Assembly: GCF_000155675.2 (NCBI RefSeq)
Contig: NC_020911.1
Coordinates: 1,974,501 to 2,038,500 of the forward strand
Source of the DNA: Octadecabacter antarcticus 307
GTDB lineage: Bacteria > Pseudomonadota > Alphaproteobacteria > Rhodobacterales > Rhodobacteraceae
DNA length: 64,000 nucleotides
Reading direction: 5' to 3'
Shown here: positions 44,336-53,067 of the stretch, one piece after another
Position numbering within the stretch: position 1 is the first letter of the stretch
Layout: the number at the start of each line of letters is the position of its first letter
Position numbers and translations under genes: made by a program
The notes under the pieces: model-generated
What the model saw: only the letters and a program-made list of their open reading frames with translations
What the model was told of the DNA's origin: nothing
The model's database searches: none

Positions 44336-46243
44336 ATGACTTTCGCGTCTATGGCCGATCGCAATGCAATCGAAAACGAAATGGTGTGGGAGGATCGCAA
44401 TCTGCCCCATTCCGTCTGGGCACAGTTATCCCAGACCGCCGCAACACATGGCAGCCGCAACGCGGTGACGTTCCAGATGTTCGCAGCAGGGGGCAATGAT
44501 CCGGCTGAAACGCTGACATGGTCGCAGCTGCAAGGCAAAGTCGCACAGACCGCCAACCTGTTTCGCGAGCTTGGCATCGGGTCTGATGACGTAGTTGCGT
44601 TTCTTTTGCCCAACGCGATGGAAACTGTGCTGACCTATCTCGGCGGTACGGTGGCAGGCATCGTTAACCCGATTAACCCTTTGCTTGATGCGGACCAGAT
44701 CGGCGCAATACTACGTGAGACAAACGCCAAGGTCTTGGTGACGCTCAAGGCATTTCCGAAAACCGATGTGGCACAAAAGGCGGCTGAAGCTGTCGAACTT
44801 GCGCCCAACGTCAAAACTGTCGTCGAAGTTGACCTGCTGCGATACATCACCGGCATTAAGAAATTCATCGTGCCGTTGATCCGTCCAAAGGTGAAGGTTA
44901 ACCATGGCGCCAAAATTATTGATTTCAACAAATCCGTCGCCAAGCAGCCGACAAAGCTGACATTCGACGATCCGAAAGAAGATCGCGTCGCGGCCTATTT
45001 CCACACTGGCGGCACCACGGGCATGCCGAAAGTCGCGCAGCACCGCAATTCCGGTATCATCTACAATGCATGGCTTGGCGATAAGCTGTTGTTCGAAGAA
45101 ACGGACGTTCAAATCTGCCCGCTGCCGCTGTTTCACGTCTTTGCGACAATCGTCTGCATGGGTGCGTCGCTCAGTTCTGGCGCGCATATCGTGTTCCCAA
45201 CGCCGCAGGGGTATCGCGGCGATGGCGTGTTCGACAATTTCTGGAAACTGATCGAACGTCACAAAGTCACCTTCATGATCACCGTGCCAACGGCCATGTC
45301 AGCGCTGATGCAACGTCCGGTGAATGCCGATATTTCATCCCTGCGTTTGGCATTCTGCGGCTCAGCCCCACTGCCGCTTGAACTCTACAAGAAATTCGAA
45401 GCCGCCGCAGGTGTCACCATCTGCGAAGGTTATGGTTTGACCGAAGCCACTTGTCTGGTGTCGATCAACCCGCCAACGGGTGCAAAGAAAGTCGGATCAA
45501 TCGGCTGTCCGTTTCCCTACACCCACGTTCGCATCATCGACCCAGCCAGCCAGCGCGATCTGCCAAGCGGTGACATTGGCGAAATCTGTGTCGCCAGCCC
45601 CGGCGTGTACGACGGCCACACCTACACCGAGGTCGCCAAGAACAAGGACCTGTTCTACCCAGGCGAGGATTCCCCGCTAGGCGATACCATGCAATATCTG
45701 CGCACGGGTGATCTGGGCCGCTTTGACGAAGACGGCTACCTTTGGATCACCGGCCGCGCCAAAGACCTGATCATCCGTGGCGGTCACAACATCGATCCCG
45801 CCGAAATCGAAGAAGCCCTTGCAGGTCACGCGCAGGTCGCTTTTGCGGGCGCAATCGGGCAACCCGATGCCCACGCAGGTGAAGTGCCGGCAGTGTTTGT
45901 CGAACTGACGGACGGTGCGACTGTCACGGTTGAGGAACTCATGGCCTATGCCAGAAAGCACATCCATGAGCGGGCTGCATACCCGAAACACTTGGAAATC
46001 ATGGACGAGTTGCCAAAAACTGCCGTTGGCAAAATCTTCAAACCTGATCTGCGCAGGTCCGCCATCACGCGGGTCTATAACGCGGCGCTGGATAAGGCGG
46101 GCGTTTGCGCACAGGTCACGGCTGTATTGGAAGACAAAAAGCTCGGCCTCGTGGCACATGTGACGAAATCAGGTGACGCGACGGACGATCAGGTTAAGGC
46201 CGCGCTTGGCGCGTTTACCCGTCCTTGGATCTGGGCTGCATAA
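44336..46243 (+). CDS. Acyl-CoA synthetase (AMP-forming)
   Basis: 635 residues, ribosome binding site GGAGGA. ANL-superfamily ligase: P-loop YFHTGGTTGMPKVAQH, A5 motif GYGLTEATCLV, A7/A8 TGDLGRFDEDGYLWITGRAKDLIIRGGHNIDP, and the C-terminal catalytic Lys in TAVGKIFKPDLRR. It activates a carboxylic acid (probably a fatty or aromatic acid) to its CoA thioester; the acid cannot be read from the sequence. A terminator follows. Confidence 0.93.
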   Translation: MTFASMADRNAIENEMVWEDRNLPHSVWAQLSQTAATHGSRNAVTFQMFAAGGNDPAETLTWSQLQGKVAQTANLFRELGIGSDDVVAFLLPNAMETVLTYLGGTVAGIVNPINPLLDADQIGAILRETNAKVLVTLKAFPKTDVAQKAAEAVELAPNVKTVVEVDLLRYITGIKKFIVPLIRPKVKVNHGAKIIDFNKSVAKQPTKLTFDDPKEDRVAAYFHTGGTTGMPKVAQHRNSGIIYNAWLGDKLLFEETDVQICPLPLFHVFATIVCMGASLSSGAHIVFPTPQGYRGDGVFDNFWKLIERHKVTFMITVPTAMSALMQRPVNADISSLRLAFCGSAPLPLELYKKFEAAAGVTICEGYGLTEATCLVSINPPTGAKKVGSIGCPFPYTHVRIIDPASQRDLPSGDIGEICVASPGVYDGHTYTEVAKNKDLFYPGEDSPLGDTMQYLRTGDLGRFDEDGYLWITGRAKDLIIRGGHNIDPAEIEEALAGHAQVAFAGAIGQPDAHAGEVPAVFVELTDGATVTVEELMAYARKHIHERAAYPKHLEIMDELPKTAVGKIFKPDLRRSAITRVYNAALDKAGVCAQVTAVLEDKKLGLVAHVTKSGDATDDQVKAALGAFTRPWIWAA

Positions 46244-46271
46244 TCTCATTTGAATAAGACATGAGATGAAG

Positions 46272-46298
46272 CGCCGCCCTAACAGGTGCGGCGTTTTT
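46272..46298 (+). terminator. Rho-independent terminator after the acyl-CoA synthetase gene
   Basis: CGCCGC / GCGGCG stem, 10-nt loop, then TTTTT, 29 bp after the stop. Confidence 0.8.
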
Positions 46299-46332
46299 CA
46301 TCTACATCAGGGATATTAAGAAAGGGGTTTCA

Positions 46333-46600
46333 ATGACCGGCCAAACCTACCCGATCGCCGTCATGGATGGCACCTGCGCTCTCTGTGCGTTTGGTGCCAA
46401 AATAGTGCATCGCCTAGATCGGTCTGGCGACATTCGAATTGCACCAATTCAGGGGGAAACTGGTGCGGCATTGATGCGCGACCATGGCCTCGCCCCATTC
46501 AACCCGGACTTGTGGTTGTTTATCGAAGAAGACGGCACCGTCACCCGTGACCTTGATGCGCTGATCCGTCTTGGACAGCGCACTGCTACCCCGGTAATCC
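46333..46600 (+). pseudogene. DCC-family (DUF393) thiol-disulfide protein, cut by IS3
   Basis: About 87 native codons: IAVMDGTCALCAFGAKIVHRLD has the DxxCxxC motif of the family, followed by IRIAPIQGETG and DLWLFIEEDGTVTRDLDALI. Homology stops at the left inverted repeat of the IS3 element (GGTAATCCCCCC, 46593). The rest of the gene is not on the other side of the IS. Confidence 0.85.
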
Positions 46601-46663
46601 CCCCTAAAATTAGTGGTGTTTAAAAGTAGAATTTTCTCAGCAAGATATCTGAGGAGATTTTTG

Positions 46664-46932
46664 ATGAAGACAGCACGATTTAGCGACGCACAGGTCATGG
46701 GCATTTTGAAGCAGGCAGAGGGCGGTACGCCGGTCTCTGATCTGTGCCGAGAGCATGGGATGAGCAGCGCCAGTTTTTACAAGTGGCGTGCCAAGTTCGG
46801 CGGTATGGATGCGTCCTTGATCACCGAGATGAAGGACATGGCCGAGCAAAGCCGCCGTCTCAAGAGGATGTATGCTGAGATGAGTTTGTCCGAGACGATC
46901 TTCTGAAGGAGGCGCTCGGAAAAAAGCGATAA
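46664..46932 (+). pseudogene. IS3 orfA with frameshift
   Basis: Helix-turn-helix protein MKTARFSDAQVMGILKQAEG, SDLCREHGMSSASFYKWRAKFGG, RLKRMYAEMS; near 46885 one base change of frame separates it from RDDLLKEALGKKR, which ends at 46932. Confidence 0.82.
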
Positions 46933-47165
46933 GGCCGTCTCGCCGACGATATCCTCTCGGTGAATGTGCCATTCACTGCCGTTCAGTGGATGGCCATGAA
47001 TGCAGTCATGCAGCGGGGCACAAGTATCGCACTTGCCTGCCATACCTTCCAAATCAGCGAGACCTGCTATTGGTACAGCCCGATCTTGAGTGATGAGAAC
47101 GAGGAGATTGCAGATTGGCTGGAACGCCTGGCCGTGCCTGATGCGCCAAACGATACTTGGTCTAT

Positions 47166-47204
47166 CGCTGCCCGGCAGTTGATTGATTTGCAATCAATGA
47201 GAGG
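47166..47204 (-). repeat. Palindromic mini-insertion, copy C (39 bp)
   Basis: Read on the minus strand: CCTCTCATTGATTGCAAATC, then AATCAACTGCCGGGCAGCG. First stem ATTGATT-GCA-AATCAAT, different in sequence from the other copies but still self-complementary; second stem CTGCC/GGCAG. Inserted between the Ser and Asp codons of TWS(M)DFMADQ, in frame, with no stop in the transposase frame. Confidence 0.85.
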
Positions 47205-47649
47205 GGATTTCATGGCGGATCAGCTTGCAGACGGCAGATCAATCCGAACTCTTAACGTCTTGGATGACTTCAATCGTGAAGGCTTGTGCATTGACGTGGA
47301 CTTCTCGCTGCCCGCAGAACGCGTCGTCCGGAGCCTGAACCAGATCATCGAGTGGCGCGGCAAACCCCAAACCATACGTGTCGATAACGTCCTATGCGCG
47401 GAATGATTAGCTGAATTGGCGTCAGGTTATTGTCGCATCGAGGCGTCTCGACACGTTAGAAGCATTGCTCAGTTTGGCATTTTGGTCAACGAACTGTCTC
47501 TCCCATAACAAACACAGAGTACGCTTTTGCGGCTCTCACCGTCCTTAAGACGAGATCTTTGGGTCGTTGAGCAGAAGGCCTAAACATTATCTACGAGGTC
47601 AGTTGTCTGCCTCCACGGCCCTTACAGAGAAAGGTCCTACTGCTGTCGA

Positions 47650-48911
47650 TCACCCCTCAAAGAAGGGGCGATATGGTTCGCCGTGCTTGATGATCCCATG
47701 AACGGTTCGGGCCATCTTCGCTGCGATTGCGGTGTACGCCTTTCGGCGCAAATGGGTGTTGTGACGGTCTTTGGCGATGTAGCGCTCGAACTTGTCGCGG
47801 AAGCTGTTGGTGCGCTGCAGAATAGCAACCTGTCCAGCCATCCAAAGCGTTCGACGAAGCCGAGCATTGCCATATTTTGACAGTTTGGTTTGCCCTCTGA
47901 ATGTACCTGATTGCATAGTCGCAAGGTCCATTCCACAGAACTTCAAAAACTGCCGGTGATGACGAAAGCGCCGTACATCCCCAGCTTCTGCCAAAATTGT
48001 CAAAGCATTGCGTATTCCGGGGCAATCCGGCCACCCATACCGATTTGATCCGGCCGGGGGTTCCGGGGCATCCGGCCACCCCCCTTTGACCTGATTTAGT
48101 GTGCTGCGAGGCGATCTGTAGCAGGGCTACTCTGACGTTCCTTTTGAACATGCTTATCGCGTCGGAATCTGCGGCAACCGGCAGTCCGACTGATACTTTG
48201 GCAGTCTCGTAGATATCTGAAAGTAAACGCTCTTTTGCAACCTTGAGGCCCACCACATCCCAAGCGTCAGCGATGAATGCCTCCTTGCTCATGGCTGAGA
48301 TCAAGTGTGGTGACGGATAACGTTCAAGGAAAGCAAAGAACCAGTCACTGCGAGAACTGCGAGAACTGCGATGGAAACGATCAGCTTCAGGAAAATACAG
48401 CGGCAGATAATGGGTTAAAACTCGGTGCCACAACTCGGTGCCACAACTCGGTCTTCGACTTGGATACGATGTCATGCGTTTTGGAAAGCTCTTGGATGTC
48501 GTTAGTGCCACGCACGAGGGGGTCATGATAAAACTGCTCGTTCCCGATCTCCATCATGTGAAGAATGACCTGGGCATCCTTAGGGTCGTTTTTGTCCCAA
48601 CTGTTGTGCAAGGCCTCTCGCGTTCTGGCCAGGGCCACAGATGACACCAACTTCAACTCAAAACCTGCTGCGGCAAGATGATAAGCCAAGGCACGGTGAT
48701 AATTACCCGTTGCTTCAAAAGCTACACGGACAGGGCGGCCGTAGCAGGCAAGCGATGTGATTAGACGATTGAAGTCGTCTAGCTGGTTCAGAACAGTCAA
48801 ACGACGGCAGCGCTTCTTGTCCGCAATAGCAATGAGAACTTCGTCGCGGGCCTTCGAGATATCGATGGCCACCAAAACGGGCGCAGTTTGTGTAATAATG
48901 ATATCGGTCAT
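47650..48911 (-). pseudogene. IS110 family transposase, multiply disrupted
   Basis: N-terminal DEDD domain intact (VLVAIDISKARDEVLIAI, RVAFEATGNYHRALAYHL, NDPKDAQVILHMM). A 13-bp unit (AACTCGGTGCCAC) is tandemly repeated at 48419-48452 and shifts the frame after TELWHR. The middle part continues (HYLPLYFPEADRF, AWDVVGLKVAKERL). At 48004-48100 unrelated sequence with a direct repeat interrupts it. The C-terminal transposase_20 part (TILAEAGDVRRFRHHRQFLKFCGMD) runs to 47650. Confidence 0.85.
48014..48081. repeat. Direct repeat TTCCGGGGCAATCCGGCCACCC-like, two copies
   Basis: TTCCGGGGC(A)ATCCGGCC followed by ACCC occurs at 48014-48036 and 48060-48081, inside the dead IS110 transposase. Could be two ends of a lost element. 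Family not recognised. Confidence 0.5.
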
Positions 48912-49358
48912 AGTTGGTCTCCTTTGCGGTATGGTTTGTACAAAACCACCGTAGGGACCTGAGGCACGGCTATGACCACCTGCTGCGTTATTTGGGGCTG
49001 CGCAGGCAGTCATAGCCTTAAATTAGCGATATTTCGAAGGTGTTACGGCCCAGAATACATCAGTGGGACCTTGATGACATAGGCTGAAAAGCACGGTGTT
49101 CGGCTTGAACACATCCAGCCAGGCAAACCTCAACAGAATGCCTATATCGAGCGATACAATCGCACCGTTCGCGGCGAATGGTTGAGCCAGCACATCTTTG
49201 AAACGATTGAGGAGGCCCAAAACCAGGCGACAGAATGGCTCTGGACTTACAACAATGAGAGACCCAACATGGGCATCGGCGGCATAACACCCGCAATGAA
49301 ACTGAAAACAGCCGCGTGAATTCTACGGCCGAGCCCCATTGAAAATGGGGGGATTACC

Positions 49359-49602
49359 CCACAAGCAGGGTCCGCAATGGTTTGACCAGGGGCAGGGCGA
49401 ACGCATTGAACCATTGCGCTGATTCGGGCGCGAGGGGTGAAGTATTGGCCTGCACCCGATTTCGTGTCTTCGGCGTTCCGCTCGAGCAAGCCCTTGTAAA
49501 TATCGCCCTTCACGTCGGATCCTAGTTGCGCCCATTTAGTGCTGTCCACCATGTCGATAAGGCGAAAAAGCTTTGCTGGATCGGTGATCTTGTTTTGGGA
49601 TT
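49359..49602 (-). pseudogene. hsdM: hsdM fragment (type I restriction-modification methylase)
   Basis: About 80 codons: NKITDPAKLFRLIDMVDSTKW, LGSDVKGDIYKGLLERNAED, TKSGAGQYFTPRARISAMVQ, GQTIADPACG. This is the start of the N6-adenine methylase domain of HsdM; it is cut by the IS3 right end before the rest of the SAM-binding domain. Upstream the frame runs straight into the DUF1127 stop, so the 5' part is also gone. Confidence 0.85.
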
Positions 49603-49606
49603 TAGC

Positions 49607-49822
49607 TTAAGCGCCGTAAGCTGCTTCATGGGCAATCTGGCGGATCGATGATGGCGCAATTCCTAGATCTTGCAGTTCACGTGCGGACGTCCGCTCAAGT
49701 TCGGATAGTGTCGTGAGGTAGACCTTACGCTTAGAAGCGTTTTCAGCCAGCTGATCGCGGAACGCCTCAAAACGAGATCTCAGTGATGTGCCTGTAAAGA
49801 ATGTTGCTGTTAATGTTGTCAT
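49607..49822 (-). CDS. DUF1127 small protein, paralogue of the CcsR-linked gene
   Basis: 71 residues, same length and ends as the gene at 18117 (MTTLTATFFTGTSLRSRFEA ... LGIAPSSIRQIAHEAAYGA). Unlike that copy it has no CCTCCTCCC hairpins downstream; an hsdM fragment abuts its stop. The upstream region is also duplicated but is cut by IS1595 at 49956. Confidence 0.87.
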   Translation of the reverse strand: MTTLTATFFTGTSLRSRFEAFRDQLAENASKRKVYLTTLSELERTSARELQDLGIAPSSIRQIAHEAAYGA

Positions 49823-49955
49823 GTCGTTACTCGATTTCTTCAGCTATTTGTGCATCTCTTGCAGTTCGCTTGTGATTAGGATGTATGACTGTGCTGCAGT
49901 TGCACAATGGCCCTTTTGGGCAATGCTGCCATGCAGCATTTGCATGCTTGCTGCT

Positions 49956-51148
49956 AAGGCTTATCCCTTTTAGTCCGGTTGCCCCACATGTTGACGCGGC
50001 GCAGAACCTCGCCCTTGTGGCTTGAGAGGCGGATCGGATCAGTTTGGAACGTCTCGTGGATTTATAGGGCGTGGCTTTTGCCGTGTACGAGGGCCTTCAG
50101 GCGTGCTGTTCAACAAAATCACGATATGTCGCTGGGCCAATACCAACACCGATCCCCAGCAGCGTGTCGAAGGCGCTTCGCATGTGTCGCCGTCGGTTCC
50201 AGCGGAACACGAATTCGTCGAGATAGCGTTGCAGATGGCACTTTCTGAGGCCGTGGAAGACGCCTTTTGCCCACGTTTTCAGGTTGGAGAACACGCGGTG
50301 GACCCAGTGGAGTATGTCATGTGCCTTCTTGCCGCTGACGACCTTCGCCTCATGCGTGTTTGCAGGGGGATTTTCGTAACCTAGCCAGCCATCCGTGATG
50401 ACGTGAGCGCCAGGCTCTACAGCCTGACCAATGAACCCGTGTAGCGTCTTCGACGCGCCGTCGTGTCCAAGATGCGCCTATGGCATGGGGGAATGTGTTT
50501 CATCCTGATACGGCGCGGATGTCCGTCACTTGATAATTCGACGGCACAGACGACAAACATCTTTCCGACCGGGCTCCACCCACCCTTTGGCCGGTCCTCG
50601 GGATCATGCCAGGACCGGAACGGCATCTCTGTTTCATCGATTTCGACAAGGTCTTTCAGGGGGTTGCGGTCAGGGTTGACCATCGACCGCCGCAGCTTTT
50701 GCAAGAGGAGCCACGCCGTCTTGTAGCTGCCAAGGCCAAGTTGCGCCTGAAGTTGCAGCGCTGACATGCCGTTGGAATGTCTGGTGATGATGTGCGCGGC
50801 AAGAAACCAAATTCGCAACGGCAAATGACTGCTGTGCATCACCGTGCCAGCCGTCACGGATGTCTGCCGTGCGCAACCGGCACATTCCCAAGTCGCGCGA
50901 TTTCGCTTTAACGGCCAGCCCTTGCAGGTGCCACAGGAAGGACACACGAAGCCCTCAGGCCAACGATGTTCCGCCAAATAATGCGAACACGCTTCCTCAT
51001 CAGAAAACCTAGCGTCGAACGCCGGGCGGGACATGGGTTTGTCGTTTTTCCATCTGGCTGGCATGGATAGAACAATACAAGAACAATGTAGATTGGCAAG
51101 CCGCTTCACACCACATCAGGTGCCGCCGGAGAAAAGGGGATAAGCCTT
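49956..51148 (-). mobile_element. IS1595 family element, copy 2
   Basis: Ends AAGGCTTATCCC and GGGGATAAGCCTT with a 9-bp direct repeat CTTGCTGCT at 49947-49955 and 51149-51157. 1193 bp, exactly 26 bp longer than copy 1. It splits the duplicated DUF1127 upstream region. Confidence 0.92.
50097..51064 (-). pseudogene. IS1595 transposase with 26-bp insertion
   Basis: Nearly identical to the copy at 7821-8762, but a 26-bp insertion at about 50463-50490 shifts the frame after RMKHIP. The N-terminal two thirds (zinc ribbon and first catalytic Asp) and the C-terminal part are each intact in separate frames. Confidence 0.9.
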
Positions 51149-51275
51149 CTTGCTGCTAATGGGGCCGCCGTTTGTTTTAGTTTGGGTCAATTTTTAAGCG
51201 TTATGGATGCAGTACTGTCATTCGTGGCGATAAGGCAGGGCCTTGCCCTATAGTCAGCGATTGACCTTGCTCTGT

Positions 51276-51290
51276 GTTCTCTTATTGTTC
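51276..51290 (+). promoter_or_regulatory. LexA (SOS) box upstream of small zinc-ribbon gene
   Basis: GTTC-TCTTATT-GTTC, a direct repeat with 7-bp spacing, ending 5 bp before the ATG at 51296. It is the same operator type as at umuD. Confidence 0.75.
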
Positions 51291-51295
51291 CCAAG

Positions 51296-51526
51296 ATGGG
51301 CAGACGATACGCATCACCCGCCGATCTGGACACACGTTTGTTTCATGATAAAACGACACACATCACTGCGACGTGCTGTTCATGTAAGCGTGTCGTTGTG
51401 GTGACGCCGGATAAGCTGCCTATTGATATTGATCGGCACGATTTTGAACGGCGGTCGGTTTGCTAGAGTTGCGGCGCGAAATGGCCGCAGATTGTGCGGT
51501 ATCCAGCGCCGAAAAGTTGGTGGTGA
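51296..51526 (+). pseudogene. Small zinc-ribbon protein with internal amber codon
   Basis: 76 codons with TAG at 51464. Before it: MGRRYASPADLDTRLFHDKT, ITATCCSCKRVVVVTPDKLP; after it SCGAKWPQIVRYPAPKSWW. The pattern C-x2-C ... C-(stop)-S-C looks like a four-cysteine zinc ribbon interrupted at the second knuckle. Either a pseudogene or a 56-residue protein lacking the last Cys. The LexA box suggests SOS control. Family not recognised. Confidence 0.55.
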
Positions 51527-51628
51527 GTGACTTCTGACGGGCTGAATTTGGTTCGACTTTATATCGAATGGTTGAGTTTGTGTGTGGTGGTCCCTAAGTC
51601 GCGGGTGCTTGACTGACTATGAAGGCGA

Positions 51629-52420
51629 CTAACTATTTGTAATTGAATTAGTATTGTGAGCTCTGCACGCCTTCATCCAGCCAAGGCTCTGATCGGTCAG
51701 GCCCAAAGGCTTATATTCAGCTCCAATAGGAGCTTGATATCCAAGGCGTGTAATGACTTGGAACAAATAGTTATAGTTAATTTCACCGTTATTTGGTGGC
51801 CCTCGGTCAGGCACTGATGCAAATTGAATATGCCCAATGTGTTGAAAGTTTTGCTCAATCTGGTGTGTAAGATCAACCTCCATAAGTTGGACGTGATAAC
51901 AATCAAACATCAGCTTGAGGTTTCCAGCACCTACCTCGGTAATAATAAGAACAGCTTGATCCGTGGTCGTCAAAAAGTAACCTGGTGCATCATACTTGTT
52001 GAGCGGTTCAATCAAAATTGTGATGCCATGCGGTGCTGCATTTTCGCAGGCGTACTTCAAGTTTGCTACAAATGTCGCATGCGCCTCAACGCCGGCGGCA
52101 AATCCTGCCATCACATGAATACTTTTGGCACTGATTGCTGCTGCATAGGTTATCGCTTCGTCAATCGCAGCACGCGCTTCTATTTCGCGGCCAGTGATTG
52201 CTGATAATCCGTTGTCACCCCCAGCAGCGTCGCCCCGACGGGTGTTTAAGCCTAACATTTTAAGATCTGTTTCAGCCAAGGCATTTGAGACTTCAGCGAC
52301 AGGGACATCATATGGCCAGTGGCATTCCACGGCATCAAAGCCTGCGGCTTTGGCCGCTCGAATTGCGTCCGGCAATGTGCGATCATTCCACAGAAACCCT
52401 AAATTAGCTGAAAATTTCAA
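51629..52420 (-). CDS. otnI: 2-Oxo-tetronate isomerase
   Basis: TTG 52420 (after GGAG) overlaps the otnC stop as TTGA and gives the family-like start KFSANLGFLW; a GTG at 52429 is also possible. About 263 residues, hydroxypyruvate-isomerase-like TIM barrel: AAGFDAVECHWPYDVP, ILIEPLNKYDAPGYFL (metal Glu), LMFDCYHVQLME (Asp/His), IGAEYKPLG. Converts 2-oxo- to 3-oxo-tetronate in L-threonate breakdown. Confidence 0.9.
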   Translation of the reverse strand: MKFSANLGFLWNDRTLPDAIRAAKAAGFDAVECHWPYDVPVAEVSNALAETDLKMLGLNTRRGDAAGGDNGLSAITGREIEARAAIDEAITYAAAISAKSIHVMAGFAAGVEAHATFVANLKYACENAAPHGITILIEPLNKYDAPGYFLTTTDQAVLIITEVGAGNLKLMFDCYHVQLMEVDLTHQIEQNFQHIGHIQFASVPDRGPPNNGEINYNYLFQVITRLGYQAPIGAEYKPLGLTDQSLGWMKACRAHNTNSITNS

Positions 52421-53067
52421 ACGTCCCACTCCACATTAAATTTAGTCACCAAGGCAAGCACGTCTTCGGATGACAAAGCGCGCGGCGACAACCCACGGGT
52501 CATCATTGCAAGGCGTGCTGTATCTTCAAGTTCTTCAATTGCATTGCATGCTGCTTCAATGTCTTTGCCCGCGACGACAGGTCCATGATTGGCGAGCATC
52601 ACCGCCGAACGTTTACCCGCTAAACCGCGCACCGCCATACCCATCGCTGGATCACCGGGCATGAAAAATGGTAGCAACTTTACTTTGCCCAATTTCATAA
52701 TCCCGTAAGGCGTCAGCGGGGGGAGGAAATTATCAGCATCAACCTCTGGCATCATCGACAAGGCAACAGAGTGGCAAGAGTGCAGATGCACAACCGCCCC
52801 AGCAGTTGAGCGTGTGTCATAAAAGGCCGCATGCAACGGCATTTCCTTGGTTGGTAGATCACCGCTAATTAGCTTACCGTCGGAATTAAACCGACTAAGC
52901 CGTCCTGGATCAAGGCGGCCAAAGCTTGTGCCTGTCGGGCTGACAAGCAGCCCGCCGTCTTGCGTCCGCGCAGAAATATTACCTGTGCTCCCCCCCGTGA
53001 GTCCTCTGTCGAACATCGATTTTGCGAGCAAACAGATTTGTTCGCGTAAATGCGCCTCAGACATCAT
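52417..53067 (-). CDS. otnC: 3-Oxo-tetronate 4-phosphate decarboxylase
   Basis: 216 residues, class II aldolase/adducin fold: GLTGGSTGNISART and LVSPTGTSFGRLDPG near the N-terminus, metal-binding HLHSCHS (HxH) and a third His in ANHGPVVAG. OtnC decarboxylates the phosphorylated intermediate to dihydroxyacetone phosphate. Overlaps otnK by 4 bp. Confidence 0.9.
   Translation of the reverse strand: MMSEAHLREQICLLAKSMFDRGLTGGSTGNISARTQDGGLLVSPTGTSFGRLDPGRLSRFNSDGKLISGDLPTKEMPLHAAFYDTRSTAGAVVHLHSCHSVALSMMPEVDADNFLPPLTPYGIMKLGKVKLLPFFMPGDPAMGMAVRGLAGKRSAVMLANHGPVVAGKDIEAACNAIEELEDTARLAMMTRGLSPRALSSEDVLALVTKFNVEWDV

Larger units (their letters stand above)
47389..49046 (-). mobile_element. IS110 family element inside IS3 orfB
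   Basis: Boundaries taken from the point where the orfB codons for VDN (ending 47388) and GPEY (starting 49047) would join. It holds a broken DEDD transposase on the minus strand and about 260 bp of non-coding DNA at its left end. Confidence 0.75.
46933..49317 (+). pseudogene. IS3 orfB, deleted, with palindromic insertion and IS110 insertion
   Basis: Recognised pieces in order: an N-terminal part ([26 protein letters not shown]); a deletion joining straight to [11 protein letters not shown]; a 39-bp palindromic insertion; then [22 protein letters not shown] up to TIRVDN at 47388. After the IS110, from 49047, GPEYISGTLM continues, an amber replaces Trp, and HIQPGKPQQNAYIERYNR and TYNNERPNMGIGGITPAMKL complete the DDE domain. 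Confidence 0.85.
46593..49358 (+). mobile_element. IS3 family element, defective and split by IS110
   Basis: Left end GGTAATCCCCCC, right end GGGGGGATTACC. Internal orfA/orfB remains are separated by an IS110-type insertion (47389-49046). Left neighbour is a DCC gene, right neighbour an hsdM fragment, and there is no clear target duplication, so the element may mark a recombination between two IS3 copies. Confidence 0.8.

Noticed and set aside
43902..44339. Plus-strand frame of 145 codons between the exporter and the acyl-CoA synthetase
   Set aside because: Its first part overlaps the exporter in another frame and the rest shows no recognisable protein; probably chance.
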